64,000 bases of DNA from Lachnospiraceae bacterium (GTDB lineage Bacteria; Bacillota; Clostridia; Lachnospirales; Lachnospiraceae), in contig JAFSDJ010000074.1 of NCBI GenBank assembly GCA_017436305.1, positions 1-64,000 on the forward strand, read 5' to 3'. The translations under genes and the position numbers were made by a program. This document shows positions 38,367 through 46,928 of the stretch, in pieces. Numbering within the stretch: the first letter of the stretch is position 1; each line of letters opens with the position of its first letter. The notes below the pieces were generated by a model. It was not told the origin of the DNA, made no database searches, and worked only from the letters and a program-made list of their open reading frames with translations.

Positions 38367-39605
38367 TTACCGATTTGCAAACATCTGCTCATAAATCTTT
38401 AAATATTCTCCGTAGCGTTCTTCCTTTTGGAATGTATATGCTCTTGCCCGACAGGCCTTTCTTGAGAAAAGATAGCCTGCCTGCTCAGGATTGTTTTGTT
38501 GTTCTTCTACTATAGCAATCACATCCTCTATGGCATCCAGAAGCTTCTCAAAATCACCTTTTTTCACTATTTTACCGCAGGATGGATTAAGGGATTCCGG
38601 GCTTCCTCCCGTCTGGAAGGTAACTACCGGAGTACCACATGCCAAAGCTTCTAAGTTTGTGGTTGGAAAATTGTCTTCCAAAGTGGCATTAACATAAACG
38701 GTCGCTTCGTTGTAAAGAGCAGCTAACTCCTCAACGTTTTCCGTTCTGGTAATCGGCACAATTTCGCCACCGGGAAATTTTCTTAAAAGTTTCTTTTTCT
38801 GGCTTTTGCTAACACCCACCAGCTTTATCACATAGTCTTCCGGCAATCTGCCTGCCATTTGTTCAAAATAGGTAAGTCCTTTTCTTGCCTCCCATACATT
38901 GGCAACACCAAGAATTACTTTTTTCTTTTCCACGTTTTCCATAATATTGAATTTTTCCAAATCAATACCATTAAAAATGACTTTAACAGGATATTCCTGT
39001 AAAAAGGACTCTTTAACTAAATCCTTTAACCAATTGCTTGGAGTTACAATTGTTAAGTTTTTTACACCTTGAAAACTTTGCCTTTTTCGTGCATAAGCAT
39101 TTTTTGAATTATCCTTAAAAATTGCATAGGGGTAAGCAGTCCTATGAATGGAACAGCTTTCGCAGCCTGTTTTCCACTTTGTACATTCTGCATAGTCAAA
39201 ATACGCACAATGACCTGTAAAGGGCCAGTTATCATGTAAAGTCCATACTACCGGAATATCTTTTTCTTTAATAAACGCAAAGAGCATTTCGATATTAATA
39301 TAAAATCCGTGAATGTTGTGAAGATGTATTAAATCCGGCTTTATCTGGTCCATCCAGTGTAGAAACTGCTCTGTCTTTTCCACGGAACCAAAGCCACCCT
39401 CGCCCTTAAAAAAGTTTTTCAGTACATGTTTATAGAAATCCGGTTTGCTTCCAATTTTATAACTGGCTACTTTAGAAGATGCACCTCCTCTGCCATATGC
39501 AATATAAGGGGCATGTCCTGCCTTTTCACATACTTCATACAAATCAACTGCTATCCGTCCTACACTTCCAGTTCCACAAACTGTATTTATCTGAAGAATT
39601 CTCAT
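38367..39605 (-). CDS. Family 4 glycosyltransferase
   Basis: 412 residues from ATG 39605, with GGGAG upstream. Two Rossmann halves: MRILQINTVCGTGSVGRI at the start, VVWTLHDNWPFTGHCAYF (about 125), a cluster of Cys (CTKWKTGCESCS, about 147-158) and, in the second half, VYVNATLEDNFPTTNLEALACGTPVVTFQTGGSPES (about 305-340), which is the GT4 donor-binding E-x7-E signature. A retaining, nucleotide-sugar-dependent transferase in the cytoplasm. First gene of the long minus-strand operon. Confidence 0.92.
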   Translation of the reverse strand: MRILQINTVCGTGSVGRIAVDLYEVCEKAGHAPYIAYGRGGASSKVASYKIGSKPDFYKHVLKNFFKGEGGFGSVEKTEQFLHWMDQIKPDLIHLHNIHGFYINIEMLFAFIKEKDIPVVWTLHDNWPFTGHCAYFDYAECTKWKTGCESCSIHRTAYPYAIFKDNSKNAYARKRQSFQGVKNLTIVTPSNWLKDLVKESFLQEYPVKVIFNGIDLEKFNIMENVEKKKVILGVANVWEARKGLTYFEQMAGRLPEDYVIKLVGVSKSQKKKLLRKFPGGEIVPITRTENVEELAALYNEATVYVNATLEDNFPTTNLEALACGTPVVTFQTGGSPESLNPSCGKIVKKGDFEKLLDAIEDVIAIVEEQQNNPEQAGYLFSRKACRARAYTFQKEERYGEYLKIYEQMFANR

Positions 39606-39654
39606 ATAATTTCTCCCAAACATTCTTAATATTTTTTAACAAAACTGCTTGTTA

Positions 39655-39683
39655 TTTACATCCTATTTAATTTTGGATATAAT
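39655..39683 (+). promoter_or_regulatory. Sigma-A promoter of the NodZ-like gene
   Basis: Plus strand: -35 TTTACA (39655-39660), 17-base spacer, -10 TATAAT (39678-39683), about 40 bases before the start. The divergent GT4 gene begins 50 bases to the left, so its promoter must overlap this one; none is clear. Confidence 0.75.
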
Positions 39684-39724
39684 GTTTTTGTCTGCCAGGA
39701 CAATAAATATCAAGGAGACTAATT

Positions 39725-40510
39725 ATGATTATAATACAACCTATTGGCGGTTTGTGCAATAGAATAAGAGCCATAAATTCCGCCTACATGCTGGCAAAGG
39801 AACGGGGAGATACATTGACCGTTATCTGGTTTAACAACCCGGAATTAAATTGTCCTTTTGAGAAGCTTTTTCTTCCAAATGACAATATTAACGTTATCAA
39901 TATTCATTCTAAATGGAACCTAAAAAAGCTTTGGTATCAGTTTCGTTTTACTTTTATTTCCAATGAGGATATTAAGACACATAAGGGCAATGGTTTGCTA
40001 GATGAAACTTACCGGAAAGCACTTCCAAAAAATATTTACATTGCTACCGAAGAACATTTTTATCCATGTCATGAATACCACTTGTTTGTTCCAACAAAAG
40101 CATTACAAAGCCGCATTAATAAATTATGTAGCAATTTTGGTTCACATCCGGTAGGAGTACATATCCGCCGTACCGATAATAAACCGGCTACTACCGGCAG
40201 CTCCACCAATGCTTTTGTACAGGCTATGAAAAAAGAATTGGAAACATATCCTGATACAATGTTTTATTTAGCAACAGATGATTTATCTGAGGAAGAACAG
40301 CTTCGAGAAATTTTCCCGGGACGTATTATTTCCAACGAAACAAGAGATTTATCCAGGAATAGTAATACCGGTATTCAGGATGCCTTGCTGGATTTGTGGT
40401 GTCTTTCTAATACTTCCCTGATAATCGGAAGCTATTTCAGTTCTTTTACGGATATTGCTGCTGACCTTAGAGGTATACCAAAAGTAATTGCAGGCAAAAC
40501 CAAAATGTGA
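39725..40510 (+). CDS. NodZ/O-fucosyltransferase-like glycosyltransferase
   Basis: 261 residues. IIQPIGGLCNRIRAINSAYMLAKERG at the start and VGVHIRRTDNKP near 145 match the GDP-fucose-dependent alpha-1,6 / protein O-fucosyltransferase fold (NodZ group); the HIRRTD Arg residues bind the donor. Near the end SNTSLIIGSYFSSFTDIAADLRGIP gives the third family motif. AAGGAG precedes the ATG. No GDP-fucose synthesis genes are in the window. It is monocistronic or read into the lipoprotein gene 98 bases downstream. GDP-fucose use is inferred from the family. Confidence 0.8.
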   Translation: MIIIQPIGGLCNRIRAINSAYMLAKERGDTLTVIWFNNPELNCPFEKLFLPNDNINVINIHSKWNLKKLWYQFRFTFISNEDIKTHKGNGLLDETYRKALPKNIYIATEEHFYPCHEYHLFVPTKALQSRINKLCSNFGSHPVGVHIRRTDNKPATTGSSTNAFVQAMKKELETYPDTMFYLATDDLSEEEQLREIFPGRIISNETRDLSRNSNTGIQDALLDLWCLSNTSLIIGSYFSSFTDIAADLRGIPKVIAGKTKM

Positions 40511-40608
40511 TATAATTTTTAAGATTGTTTGTTTCATTCCAGTAGCTTTACTACTTGAATAAACATCCACAGGATACATATTAAAGATTAACATGAGGAA
40601 GGAATTTT

Positions 40609-41823
40609 ATGATGAAAAGACTAAGTGTACTAGCATTAACTGTGCTTACTTCTTCACTTCTTCTCTTTGGTTGTGGAAAAGAAGAATCCACACCGGAAGT
40701 GCCGGAAGTAACACAAGAAACACCTGCGGAAGCTCCTGAGGCACCAACTGAAGCACCTGCGGAAGCTCCTGCTGAAGAAGGATTTGTTGATGATGAAGAA
40801 ATCCCGGCAGGCATGATTCGAAGCCAGCTTACTAATGAGTTTATAGACGAATCTTTAGCTAACAAACGCCCAATAGCTGTAATGATTAATAACATTATTA
40901 ACGCAGTACCACAGTCCGGTATTTCACAGGCCGGAGTTATTTATGAATGTGTAGTTGAAAGTAGTATAACCCGTATGATGGCAATCTTTGAAGACTGGGA
41001 AAGCATCGAGAAAATCGGACCGGTTAGAAGCTGTCGTGACTACTTTGTTTACTGGGCATATGAATGGGATGCAATTTACTGTCACTTTGGTGGTCCTAAG
41101 CTTTATGTAGATTCCGTATTAAGTCGTGAAGAAACCCACAACTTAGATGGTACTTCTTTAGACGGAACTGCCTACTTCCGTACTACAGACCGTGTAGCAC
41201 CTCACAATGCTTATACAAGTGGTTCCCATCTTTTAAAAGGTGTTGAGAGAAAAGAATATCCTTTAGCTCATACAGAAAATTATAGAGAAGGACATTTTAA
41301 TTTTACCAATAACCTTCATCCGAATGATTTATCACAGTATAGTGATGCAATTGATGCAGCTTACATGGCACCTGGTTATTTAGTGAACAAGCCATGGTTT
41401 GAATACAATGCCGAAGATGGTTTATATTACAGATTCCAGTATGGCGACAAACACATTGATGTAGAAAACGGTGAACAACTTGCATTCAAGAATGTTATTT
41501 TCCAGAATACCTACTACGAAACACGTGATGCAAAAGGTTATCTGGCATTTAAAGATCATGATGATACACTGGATGGATACTACTTTACAAACGGTAAAGC
41601 AATTCACATTCGTTGGAAAAAATCCAGCGACTTCAGTCCTACAAAATATTATGATGATAACTTAAATGAAATTCAGTTAAATCCTGGAAAAACATTTATT
41701 TGTATCGTTCAGGATCAGAAATCTGATGCAGTTGTAATTAAAGATTCTGCCGGAAATATTGTTGTTGGTGGAGAAAGCACAGAAGCTTCTGAAGAAGAAG
41801 TGGATATGTCTGCAGAAGAATAA
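40609..41823 (+). CDS. DUF3048-domain lipoprotein (YerB-like)
   Basis: 404 residues. Lipoprotein signal peptide MMKRLSVLALTVLTSSLLLFG-Cys with lipobox L-F-G-C (Cys about 22), then a low-complexity Glu/Pro/Ala linker (about 26-57) that spans the wall, then DUF3048: RPIAVMINNIINAVPQSGISQAGVIYECVVES (about 88-118), GPVRSCRDYF (about 140), HFGGPK, and the second domain of the family from about 225 on. Members are extracytoplasmic, of unknown function, and common in Bacillota. Strong terminator downstream. Confidence 0.9.
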   Translation: MMKRLSVLALTVLTSSLLLFGCGKEESTPEVPEVTQETPAEAPEAPTEAPAEAPAEEGFVDDEEIPAGMIRSQLTNEFIDESLANKRPIAVMINNIINAVPQSGISQAGVIYECVVESSITRMMAIFEDWESIEKIGPVRSCRDYFVYWAYEWDAIYCHFGGPKLYVDSVLSREETHNLDGTSLDGTAYFRTTDRVAPHNAYTSGSHLLKGVERKEYPLAHTENYREGHFNFTNNLHPNDLSQYSDAIDAAYMAPGYLVNKPWFEYNAEDGLYYRFQYGDKHIDVENGEQLAFKNVIFQNTYYETRDAKGYLAFKDHDDTLDGYYFTNGKAIHIRWKKSSDFSPTKYYDDNLNEIQLNPGKTFICIVQDQKSDAVVIKDSAGNIVVGGESTEASEEEVDMSAEE

Positions 41824-41834
41824 AATGAATATCG

Positions 41835-41868
41835 AAAAAAGCAGGTTCGCACAGAGCCTGCTTTTTTG
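41835..41868. terminator. Bidirectional terminator after the DUF3048 lipoprotein gene
   Basis: AAAAAAGCAGG and CCTGCTTTTTT form an 11-bp perfect stem with an 11-base loop. A- and T-rich arms make it work on both strands, so it also closes the minus-strand GT-C transcript from 43633. Confidence 0.85.
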
Positions 41869-42016
41869 TTATATGATCCGAATGATTATTTCGCATACTG
41901 GCTATATATTGGGTATTCCACTTTATTCCACATAGGTCTTGAACAGTAAATTAGCAATGTTTATCCTACTGTTATATTGTTATATTTAGTGTTCCAGACA
42001 TCATTTAATTAAAAAG

Positions 42017-43633
42017 CTAACTAATTATTTCCAACAATACTGCTACATAATTTTCGCTTTCAGCTAGCCGTTTTACACTTATATCTACGCCAACTTCCAT
42101 TTCTGTTAATTTCTGTATAATTTTCCCAGAACCATCTTTATATAGGTAACAGATACAGTTATTACCATCAGCGCTCTCAATATTTTGTTTACCCACAATG
42201 GTTTCATTAAAAGTGATAAGGTTTTTCATTAGGTTATCCACAAATACCCCTTCTCCACCTTCTACATTTACACAATACAAATCCCCATAAGCCTCTGCAA
42301 TAAATACATCCTGCTGATTCCATGTGGCATTTTCTTTATCATGCAACACATAGGCATTGGTGGAAGCCACTGTATCTCCCGCGGTTTCTTTTACAAGAAG
42401 CTGGAATTCTATGGCCGACTGCTGGTTTTGTATTTTATCCGTTATTTGTACATAAACATCCTTGGAAAAGTAAGCAATTCCGCAAATTATCACTAATGCC
42501 ATAACAACTCTCATACTAGAAACAATATTTTTTTCTTTTATAAGTCTTCCTGCCAATATACCTGCTGCCATAAAAAGGGGAATAAAAACAGGATACATAT
42601 ACCATAAAAGCTTTGTTCTCACTACAGAAAATGCCAGTAGCGGGATGAAAAACCACAGCACGTAGCCGATTATTTTTTTGTAGTTAGCCTTTGCAAACAG
42701 TTTGTTATAATAAATAGCACCTATCATACAGATAATTAGTGCAAAGGCATAAACTGTTCCCTTGCTTGCCATGTTTGGAAAGTTGCTTCCTGCTAACCCT
42801 AGATAATATTCCATATAGTAGGTAAAGCTTCCTTCCACGCTACCAAAGCCTTCACTGGAACGTCCCAGTACATCGGTATAAAGCATTTGTCTAAAGAAAT
42901 GGATTCCGTCTGTAAAAAATCTGGGAATCGCCCAGATTCCAATTGGAACTGCAAATGATCCAATAAACAGTCCCCATTTTTTTAGGGACATTTTCTTTAG
43001 TTCTCCCGTAATTAGCAGAAACAAACCACCAATTGCCACAATCACTCCTGCATGAAAGCTTTTTGTCAAAAAAGCAAGAGCGAAAAACAATCCACAGGCA
43101 TACAAATAATTGGGGTTGTTTCTTATTTGAAGCATACTAAGCATTGCCAGAGTAAATAAAAGCACATACAGACTATCAGCATCCCCTGCTCTTACCATGT
43201 GGGCAACAAAAGGTGTTGTGTTAGCAGCAAGAAACCCTATAGCGAATAAAGATTCCAGTCTACCGTAATTTTTTCGAACAAACAAGCCCACTGCCACAGC
43301 TAAAAGCACATAACAAAAAGCCGAATAAAATCTTAGTGCAAATACATTTGTTCCAAAAACAGCAAAGGAAATCATAATGCACCACATACTAAGGGGTGGC
43401 TTTAAATTATAATAATCTGTTTCATATAAATAGGTACTTTTAACAAGATTTCCCTCTTTGAACATTTCATAAGCATTTACACCATGTCTTGCCTCATCCC
43501 AAGGGTCTACATACTTTAAATCCAGCTTATAAAATGATAAGAAGCAAATAAGTCCTATTAATAATAAAAAACATATAAAATACAAGCTATTTAATTGTTT
43601 CTCGTTCCATTTTAAAAAGTTTATTTTTTTCAT
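42017..43633 (-). CDS. GT39-family (ArnT/PMT-like) membrane glycosyltransferase
   Basis: 538 residues with about 11-12 membrane segments and a C-terminal extracytoplasmic domain (about 400-538). The first loop contains DPWDEARHGVNAYEMFKEG (about 42-60), the Asp-Glu pair with RH that defines ArnT-like GT39 enzymes, and YNLKPPLSMW (about 74). These transfer a sugar from polyprenyl phosphate to lipid A, protein or teichoic polymers. AAGGAA precedes the ATG. It ends the second minus-strand transcript of the glycan region. Confidence 0.87.
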   Translation of the reverse strand: MKKINFLKWNEKQLNSLYFICFLLLIGLICFLSFYKLDLKYVDPWDEARHGVNAYEMFKEGNLVKSTYLYETDYYNLKPPLSMWCIMISFAVFGTNVFALRFYSAFCYVLLAVAVGLFVRKNYGRLESLFAIGFLAANTTPFVAHMVRAGDADSLYVLLFTLAMLSMLQIRNNPNYLYACGLFFALAFLTKSFHAGVIVAIGGLFLLITGELKKMSLKKWGLFIGSFAVPIGIWAIPRFFTDGIHFFRQMLYTDVLGRSSEGFGSVEGSFTYYMEYYLGLAGSNFPNMASKGTVYAFALIICMIGAIYYNKLFAKANYKKIIGYVLWFFIPLLAFSVVRTKLLWYMYPVFIPLFMAAGILAGRLIKEKNIVSSMRVVMALVIICGIAYFSKDVYVQITDKIQNQQSAIEFQLLVKETAGDTVASTNAYVLHDKENATWNQQDVFIAEAYGDLYCVNVEGGEGVFVDNLMKNLITFNETIVGKQNIESADGNNCICYLYKDGSGKIIQKLTEMEVGVDISVKRLAESENYVAVLLEIIS

Positions 43634-43664
43634 TCCTATTCCTTATTGTCTAATCCATAAAATT

Positions 43665-44693
43665 TCATCTGAAATAAATACGCACCGCCATATAAATGGC
43701 AAAGTACATATGATGCTTCATAAAAAATATAAATAGTTTTTCCGCCACGGAAAGTCCCGGCATACAGTAGTTTTTCATAGCCTCCACGACCGCCGGGTCT
43801 GTGCAGACCTTTTTCATATCTCCTTTATGTTCTTTATAAGGGGCATTTTTCTTTTTGTAAATGCCTCCCTTTACATGAAGCACTGTCAGGCATAAAAAAT
43901 CATTTAAAATCTGTGGTTTTAAATCATAAGCTGCTTTTTCATCTGAAATACGGCATAAATTTTCTTTCATAATCTTAATTTTTTTCATGTATTTTTCATC
44001 GTACTTCATTGTCATGGAGCTGTTATTCATATAGTAATAATAAGGGTAAAAATCCTTTACAATGACTACCTTTTTTGCATCTAAAAACATACATAAAGAA
44101 AACTGGAAATCTTCTCCAATAGACACTCTGTCGTCACACATAGAAAGGTTTTTTACAACCAGTTCCCTCTTTACAATCTTAGTAACCCTGTTTGGCTGCA
44201 AATGTCTTCCCATAAAACTTCCATCATTAATCAGTACGGGAAATACCTGCTCCTTTAATGTATCCACCGTAAATACCTGCTCCGGGAATTCCATCTGTTC
44301 ATTCCATTCTTCATGGTCACCGGATTCATAAATATGTCTAAGACCACAACAGGCTATATCCGCATTTTCTTTTTCTGCTTCTTCATAAAGTTTTTCATAC
44401 ATATTCGGTTCAATAAAATCATCACTATCTACATAACCGATATAATTACCTTCTGCTAACTCACTTCCCGCCTTCCATGCAGAAGTCAAACCGCCGTTTT
44501 TCTTATGGAGTACCTTAACATTATCATGTTCTTTAGCATATTTATCACACATAGCAACAGAGCCATCGCTGCCTCCATCATCCACTAAAATTATTTCCAA
44601 TTCCTTTAAAGTCTGGGCAAGTACACTATTCATGCATCTTTCCAGATATTTTTCCATATTGTAAACAGGTATTACTACACTAACTTTTATCAT
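43665..44693 (-). CDS. Family 2 glycosyltransferase (A)
   Basis: 342 residues. KVSVVIPVYNMEKYLERCMNSVLAQTLK, VDDGGSDGS (about 37), NGGLTSAWKAGSELAEGNYIGYVDSDDFIEP (about 65-95) with the DSDD metal-binding motif. The C-terminal 200 residues are helical and variable, which is where acceptor specificity usually lies. GGGGAT precedes the ATG. Cytoplasmic, inverting GT-A enzyme. Two close relatives lie upstream (44805 and 45812) in the same direction, but a 111-base gap separates this gene from them. Confidence 0.9.
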   Translation of the reverse strand: MIKVSVVIPVYNMEKYLERCMNSVLAQTLKELEIILVDDGGSDGSVAMCDKYAKEHDNVKVLHKKNGGLTSAWKAGSELAEGNYIGYVDSDDFIEPNMYEKLYEEAEKENADIACCGLRHIYESGDHEEWNEQMEFPEQVFTVDTLKEQVFPVLINDGSFMGRHLQPNRVTKIVKRELVVKNLSMCDDRVSIGEDFQFSLCMFLDAKKVVIVKDFYPYYYYMNNSSMTMKYDEKYMKKIKIMKENLCRISDEKAAYDLKPQILNDFLCLTVLHVKGGIYKKKNAPYKEHKGDMKKVCTDPAVVEAMKNYCMPGLSVAEKLFIFFMKHHMYFAIYMAVRIYFR

Positions 44694-44804
44694 ATTCTCA
44701 TCCCCAAATGCCTAAGCTGACAAAATCCTATTACTTAAATTATGCCATTACGCAGCCTGACAACAAGTATCCGGCCGGTATGAAAGGTAACATATTTCCA
44801 CATT

Positions 44805-45806
44805 TTATATACGGTCAATTACCATTTTTTTATAAAGTCTGGGCATCACTAAAAAAAGTCTATAGCCAATTCTGCTAGTCAGACTTAATTTACCGTATTT
44901 TTTTTGCTCTCTTAAGGCTTTCTTCACATATCCCTTTAACTCTTTCTGCTCCTTCAAAGAATCTGTCACTGATTTCTTTAAAGGATAAAAATACCGGATT
45001 GCACCGTCGGCTCTTGCCTTACAGGCGCAAAAAGCCAGATCCATTTCTCCGGTTTCTTTTTCAAAAAAAACAATTCTGTCCGTTAAAGCATCCATCCACT
45101 GAAGCCTTTTTTTATTAAAGCCTTCTCTGGTAATACTTGACGGTGCGCTAAAATAACCATACATAGGATATGTTACATAAACACCCTGGTCAGCCTTATG
45201 AAACACCTTATAGGTAGTAGCCTCATCCTCATGAATTTTCCCCTTAGGGAAACGGATACCCTCCCATAATGAAGCCTTATAAAGCTTGTTCCATGCCACA
45301 ATAAAATAGGTGGCATCCGGATGGTTCATGTCATACATATTAAGAAGCAGTTCTTTTCTGTTATAGGTAAAATAATGCTCTTTTTTCCACGTATCATTTT
45401 CTACAGGCTTTATAAATTCTACGACTTCCATCCCCTCCACGACCTGGTAAGGGCAAAGAGCAACGTCACTGTTAGTAGAAACAAGTGCTTCCATAAGTGT
45501 TTCAATAAAAAAAGGAGCAATGTAATCATCACTATCTAAAAACACAATATATTCTCCCGTAGCAACGTCAAGCCCTGCATTTCTGGCATCTGACAAACCA
45601 CCATTTTCCTTGTGAATAACAGTAATTCTCTTATCCTTCCCTGCATATGTATCACAAATACTTCCGCAATTGTCAGGAGAACCATCATCAACAAGTATAA
45701 TCTGTAGATTTTCATAGGTCTGATTTAAAATAGAGCAAATAGCTCTTTCCAAATATGCTTCCACTTTATAAATAGGTACAATCACTGAAATAAGGGACTT
45801 TTCCAT
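44805..45806 (-). CDS. Family 2 glycosyltransferase (B)
   Basis: 333 residues. LISVIVPIYKVEAYLERAICSILNQTYENLQ, VDDGSPDNCG (about 38), NGGLSDARNAGLDVATGEYIVFLDSDDYI (about 67-95), all GT2 hallmarks with the DSDD metal site. The C-terminal part is charged, with a basic tail (RLYKKMVIDRI) that may associate with the membrane surface. AAGGAG lies 9 bases before the ATG. Only 5 bases separate it from 45812 upstream, so they are cotranscribed. Confidence 0.9.
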   Translation of the reverse strand: MEKSLISVIVPIYKVEAYLERAICSILNQTYENLQIILVDDGSPDNCGSICDTYAGKDKRITVIHKENGGLSDARNAGLDVATGEYIVFLDSDDYIAPFFIETLMEALVSTNSDVALCPYQVVEGMEVVEFIKPVENDTWKKEHYFTYNRKELLLNMYDMNHPDATYFIVAWNKLYKASLWEGIRFPKGKIHEDEATTYKVFHKADQGVYVTYPMYGYFSAPSSITREGFNKKRLQWMDALTDRIVFFEKETGEMDLAFCACKARADGAIRYFYPLKKSVTDSLKEQKELKGYVKKALREQKKYGKLSLTSRIGYRLFLVMPRLYKKMVIDRI

Positions 45807-45811
45807 AGCTG

Positions 45812-46822
45812 TTATCTCCTTTTTAACAGTTTTACCACAAACCCTCTAAGCACAATCATAAAATATGTCATGGGCTTACAGCCTGCATTTAAGAAAAAGT
45901 AAATAATTTTATAATCTAAAAGTTCTAATTTCACTTTCCATTTCGGGTTGTCACTTTTAAGCTTCTTTAATGCTTTTTTGTAATTATCAATTATCTTAAG
46001 TTTCTCTTTACCCGTTGTGGAATTAGCAAATGCTAACTGTTCTAAATCATCTAAAAACTCCACAAGCAGCTTATTTTCCAATACCCAGCCATTTTCCTTA
46101 TTTCCAAAAATTTCTTCCAGTGCCTGTCCGGTTCTTTCATAAAGCATAAGGGCAATATCCAGCTTATCTTCTCTTTTTTTAGTAGAAAGAGTAGTTCCCC
46201 TGTCATCCTGAATAAATTCACAAACCGGCTTTCTTACAGTGGAAAAACTTTTACACTCCTTTAAATAAGCCAGATTAAATAAAAGGTCCTCTCCCAGGTT
46301 CAAATCATTTGGAAAACCTTCCTTTATCATTTCCCGCTTAAAAAGTTTATTCCATGGCATGTTAAAATAGCCTTCTTTGTAAAGCTGTAACACATACTCT
46401 TTATTGTCCTTTACCACAAAGATTCCGTCCTGCTTTGGAAGCTTTTCAATGGTACGTCCAAAATATAAATGGTCAAAACCTGCCACTACAAAATCTGTTT
46501 CATTCCCTTCCATTGCCTTCACCAGAATCTCAATGGAATCCTTTTCTACGTAATCATCGCTGTCTACAAACCGGATATACTCACCTTTTGCTTCACTAAT
46601 CCCTCTGTTTCTGGCTGCGCTTACACCCTGGTTTTTCTGGTTAACCACCCGGATTCTGTTATCCGTCTTTGCCAGTTCCTCTGCCAGTATGCCGGATTTG
46701 TCCGGCGGACCGTCTACAATCAGCAGAATTTCTATATCCTGATAGGATTGCATGGTAAGACTTTTTACACATCGCTCTAAGGTTTTTTCACTTTTATACA
46801 CAGGTACTATGATACTTACCAT
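45812..46822 (-). CDS. Family 2 glycosyltransferase (C)
   Basis: 336 residues. VSIIVPVYKSEKTLERCVKSLTMQSYQDIEI, VDGPPDKSG (about 37; DGPPD where most relatives have DDGSPD), NQGVSAARNRGISEAKGEYIRFVDSDDYVEK (about 66-95). The second Asp of the first acidic motif is altered but the DSDD metal site is intact. The basic C-terminal tail ends LLKRR. AAGGAG precedes the ATG. First of two tightly linked GT2 genes. Confidence 0.9.
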   Translation of the reverse strand: MVSIIVPVYKSEKTLERCVKSLTMQSYQDIEILLIVDGPPDKSGILAEELAKTDNRIRVVNQKNQGVSAARNRGISEAKGEYIRFVDSDDYVEKDSIEILVKAMEGNETDFVVAGFDHLYFGRTIEKLPKQDGIFVVKDNKEYVLQLYKEGYFNMPWNKLFKREMIKEGFPNDLNLGEDLLFNLAYLKECKSFSTVRKPVCEFIQDDRGTTLSTKKREDKLDIALMLYERTGQALEEIFGNKENGWVLENKLLVEFLDDLEQLAFANSTTGKEKLKIIDNYKKALKKLKSDNPKWKVKLELLDYKIIYFFLNAGCKPMTYFMIVLRGFVVKLLKRR

Positions 46823-46928
46823 AAAATTCTCCTTTTTGATTTATATTCTGACAAATAATCTGCAACATGTAATCGCAACGAAACGGTACATTCTTTGTAA
46901 ATTCATAATTTCTACGAATCCCAAATCT

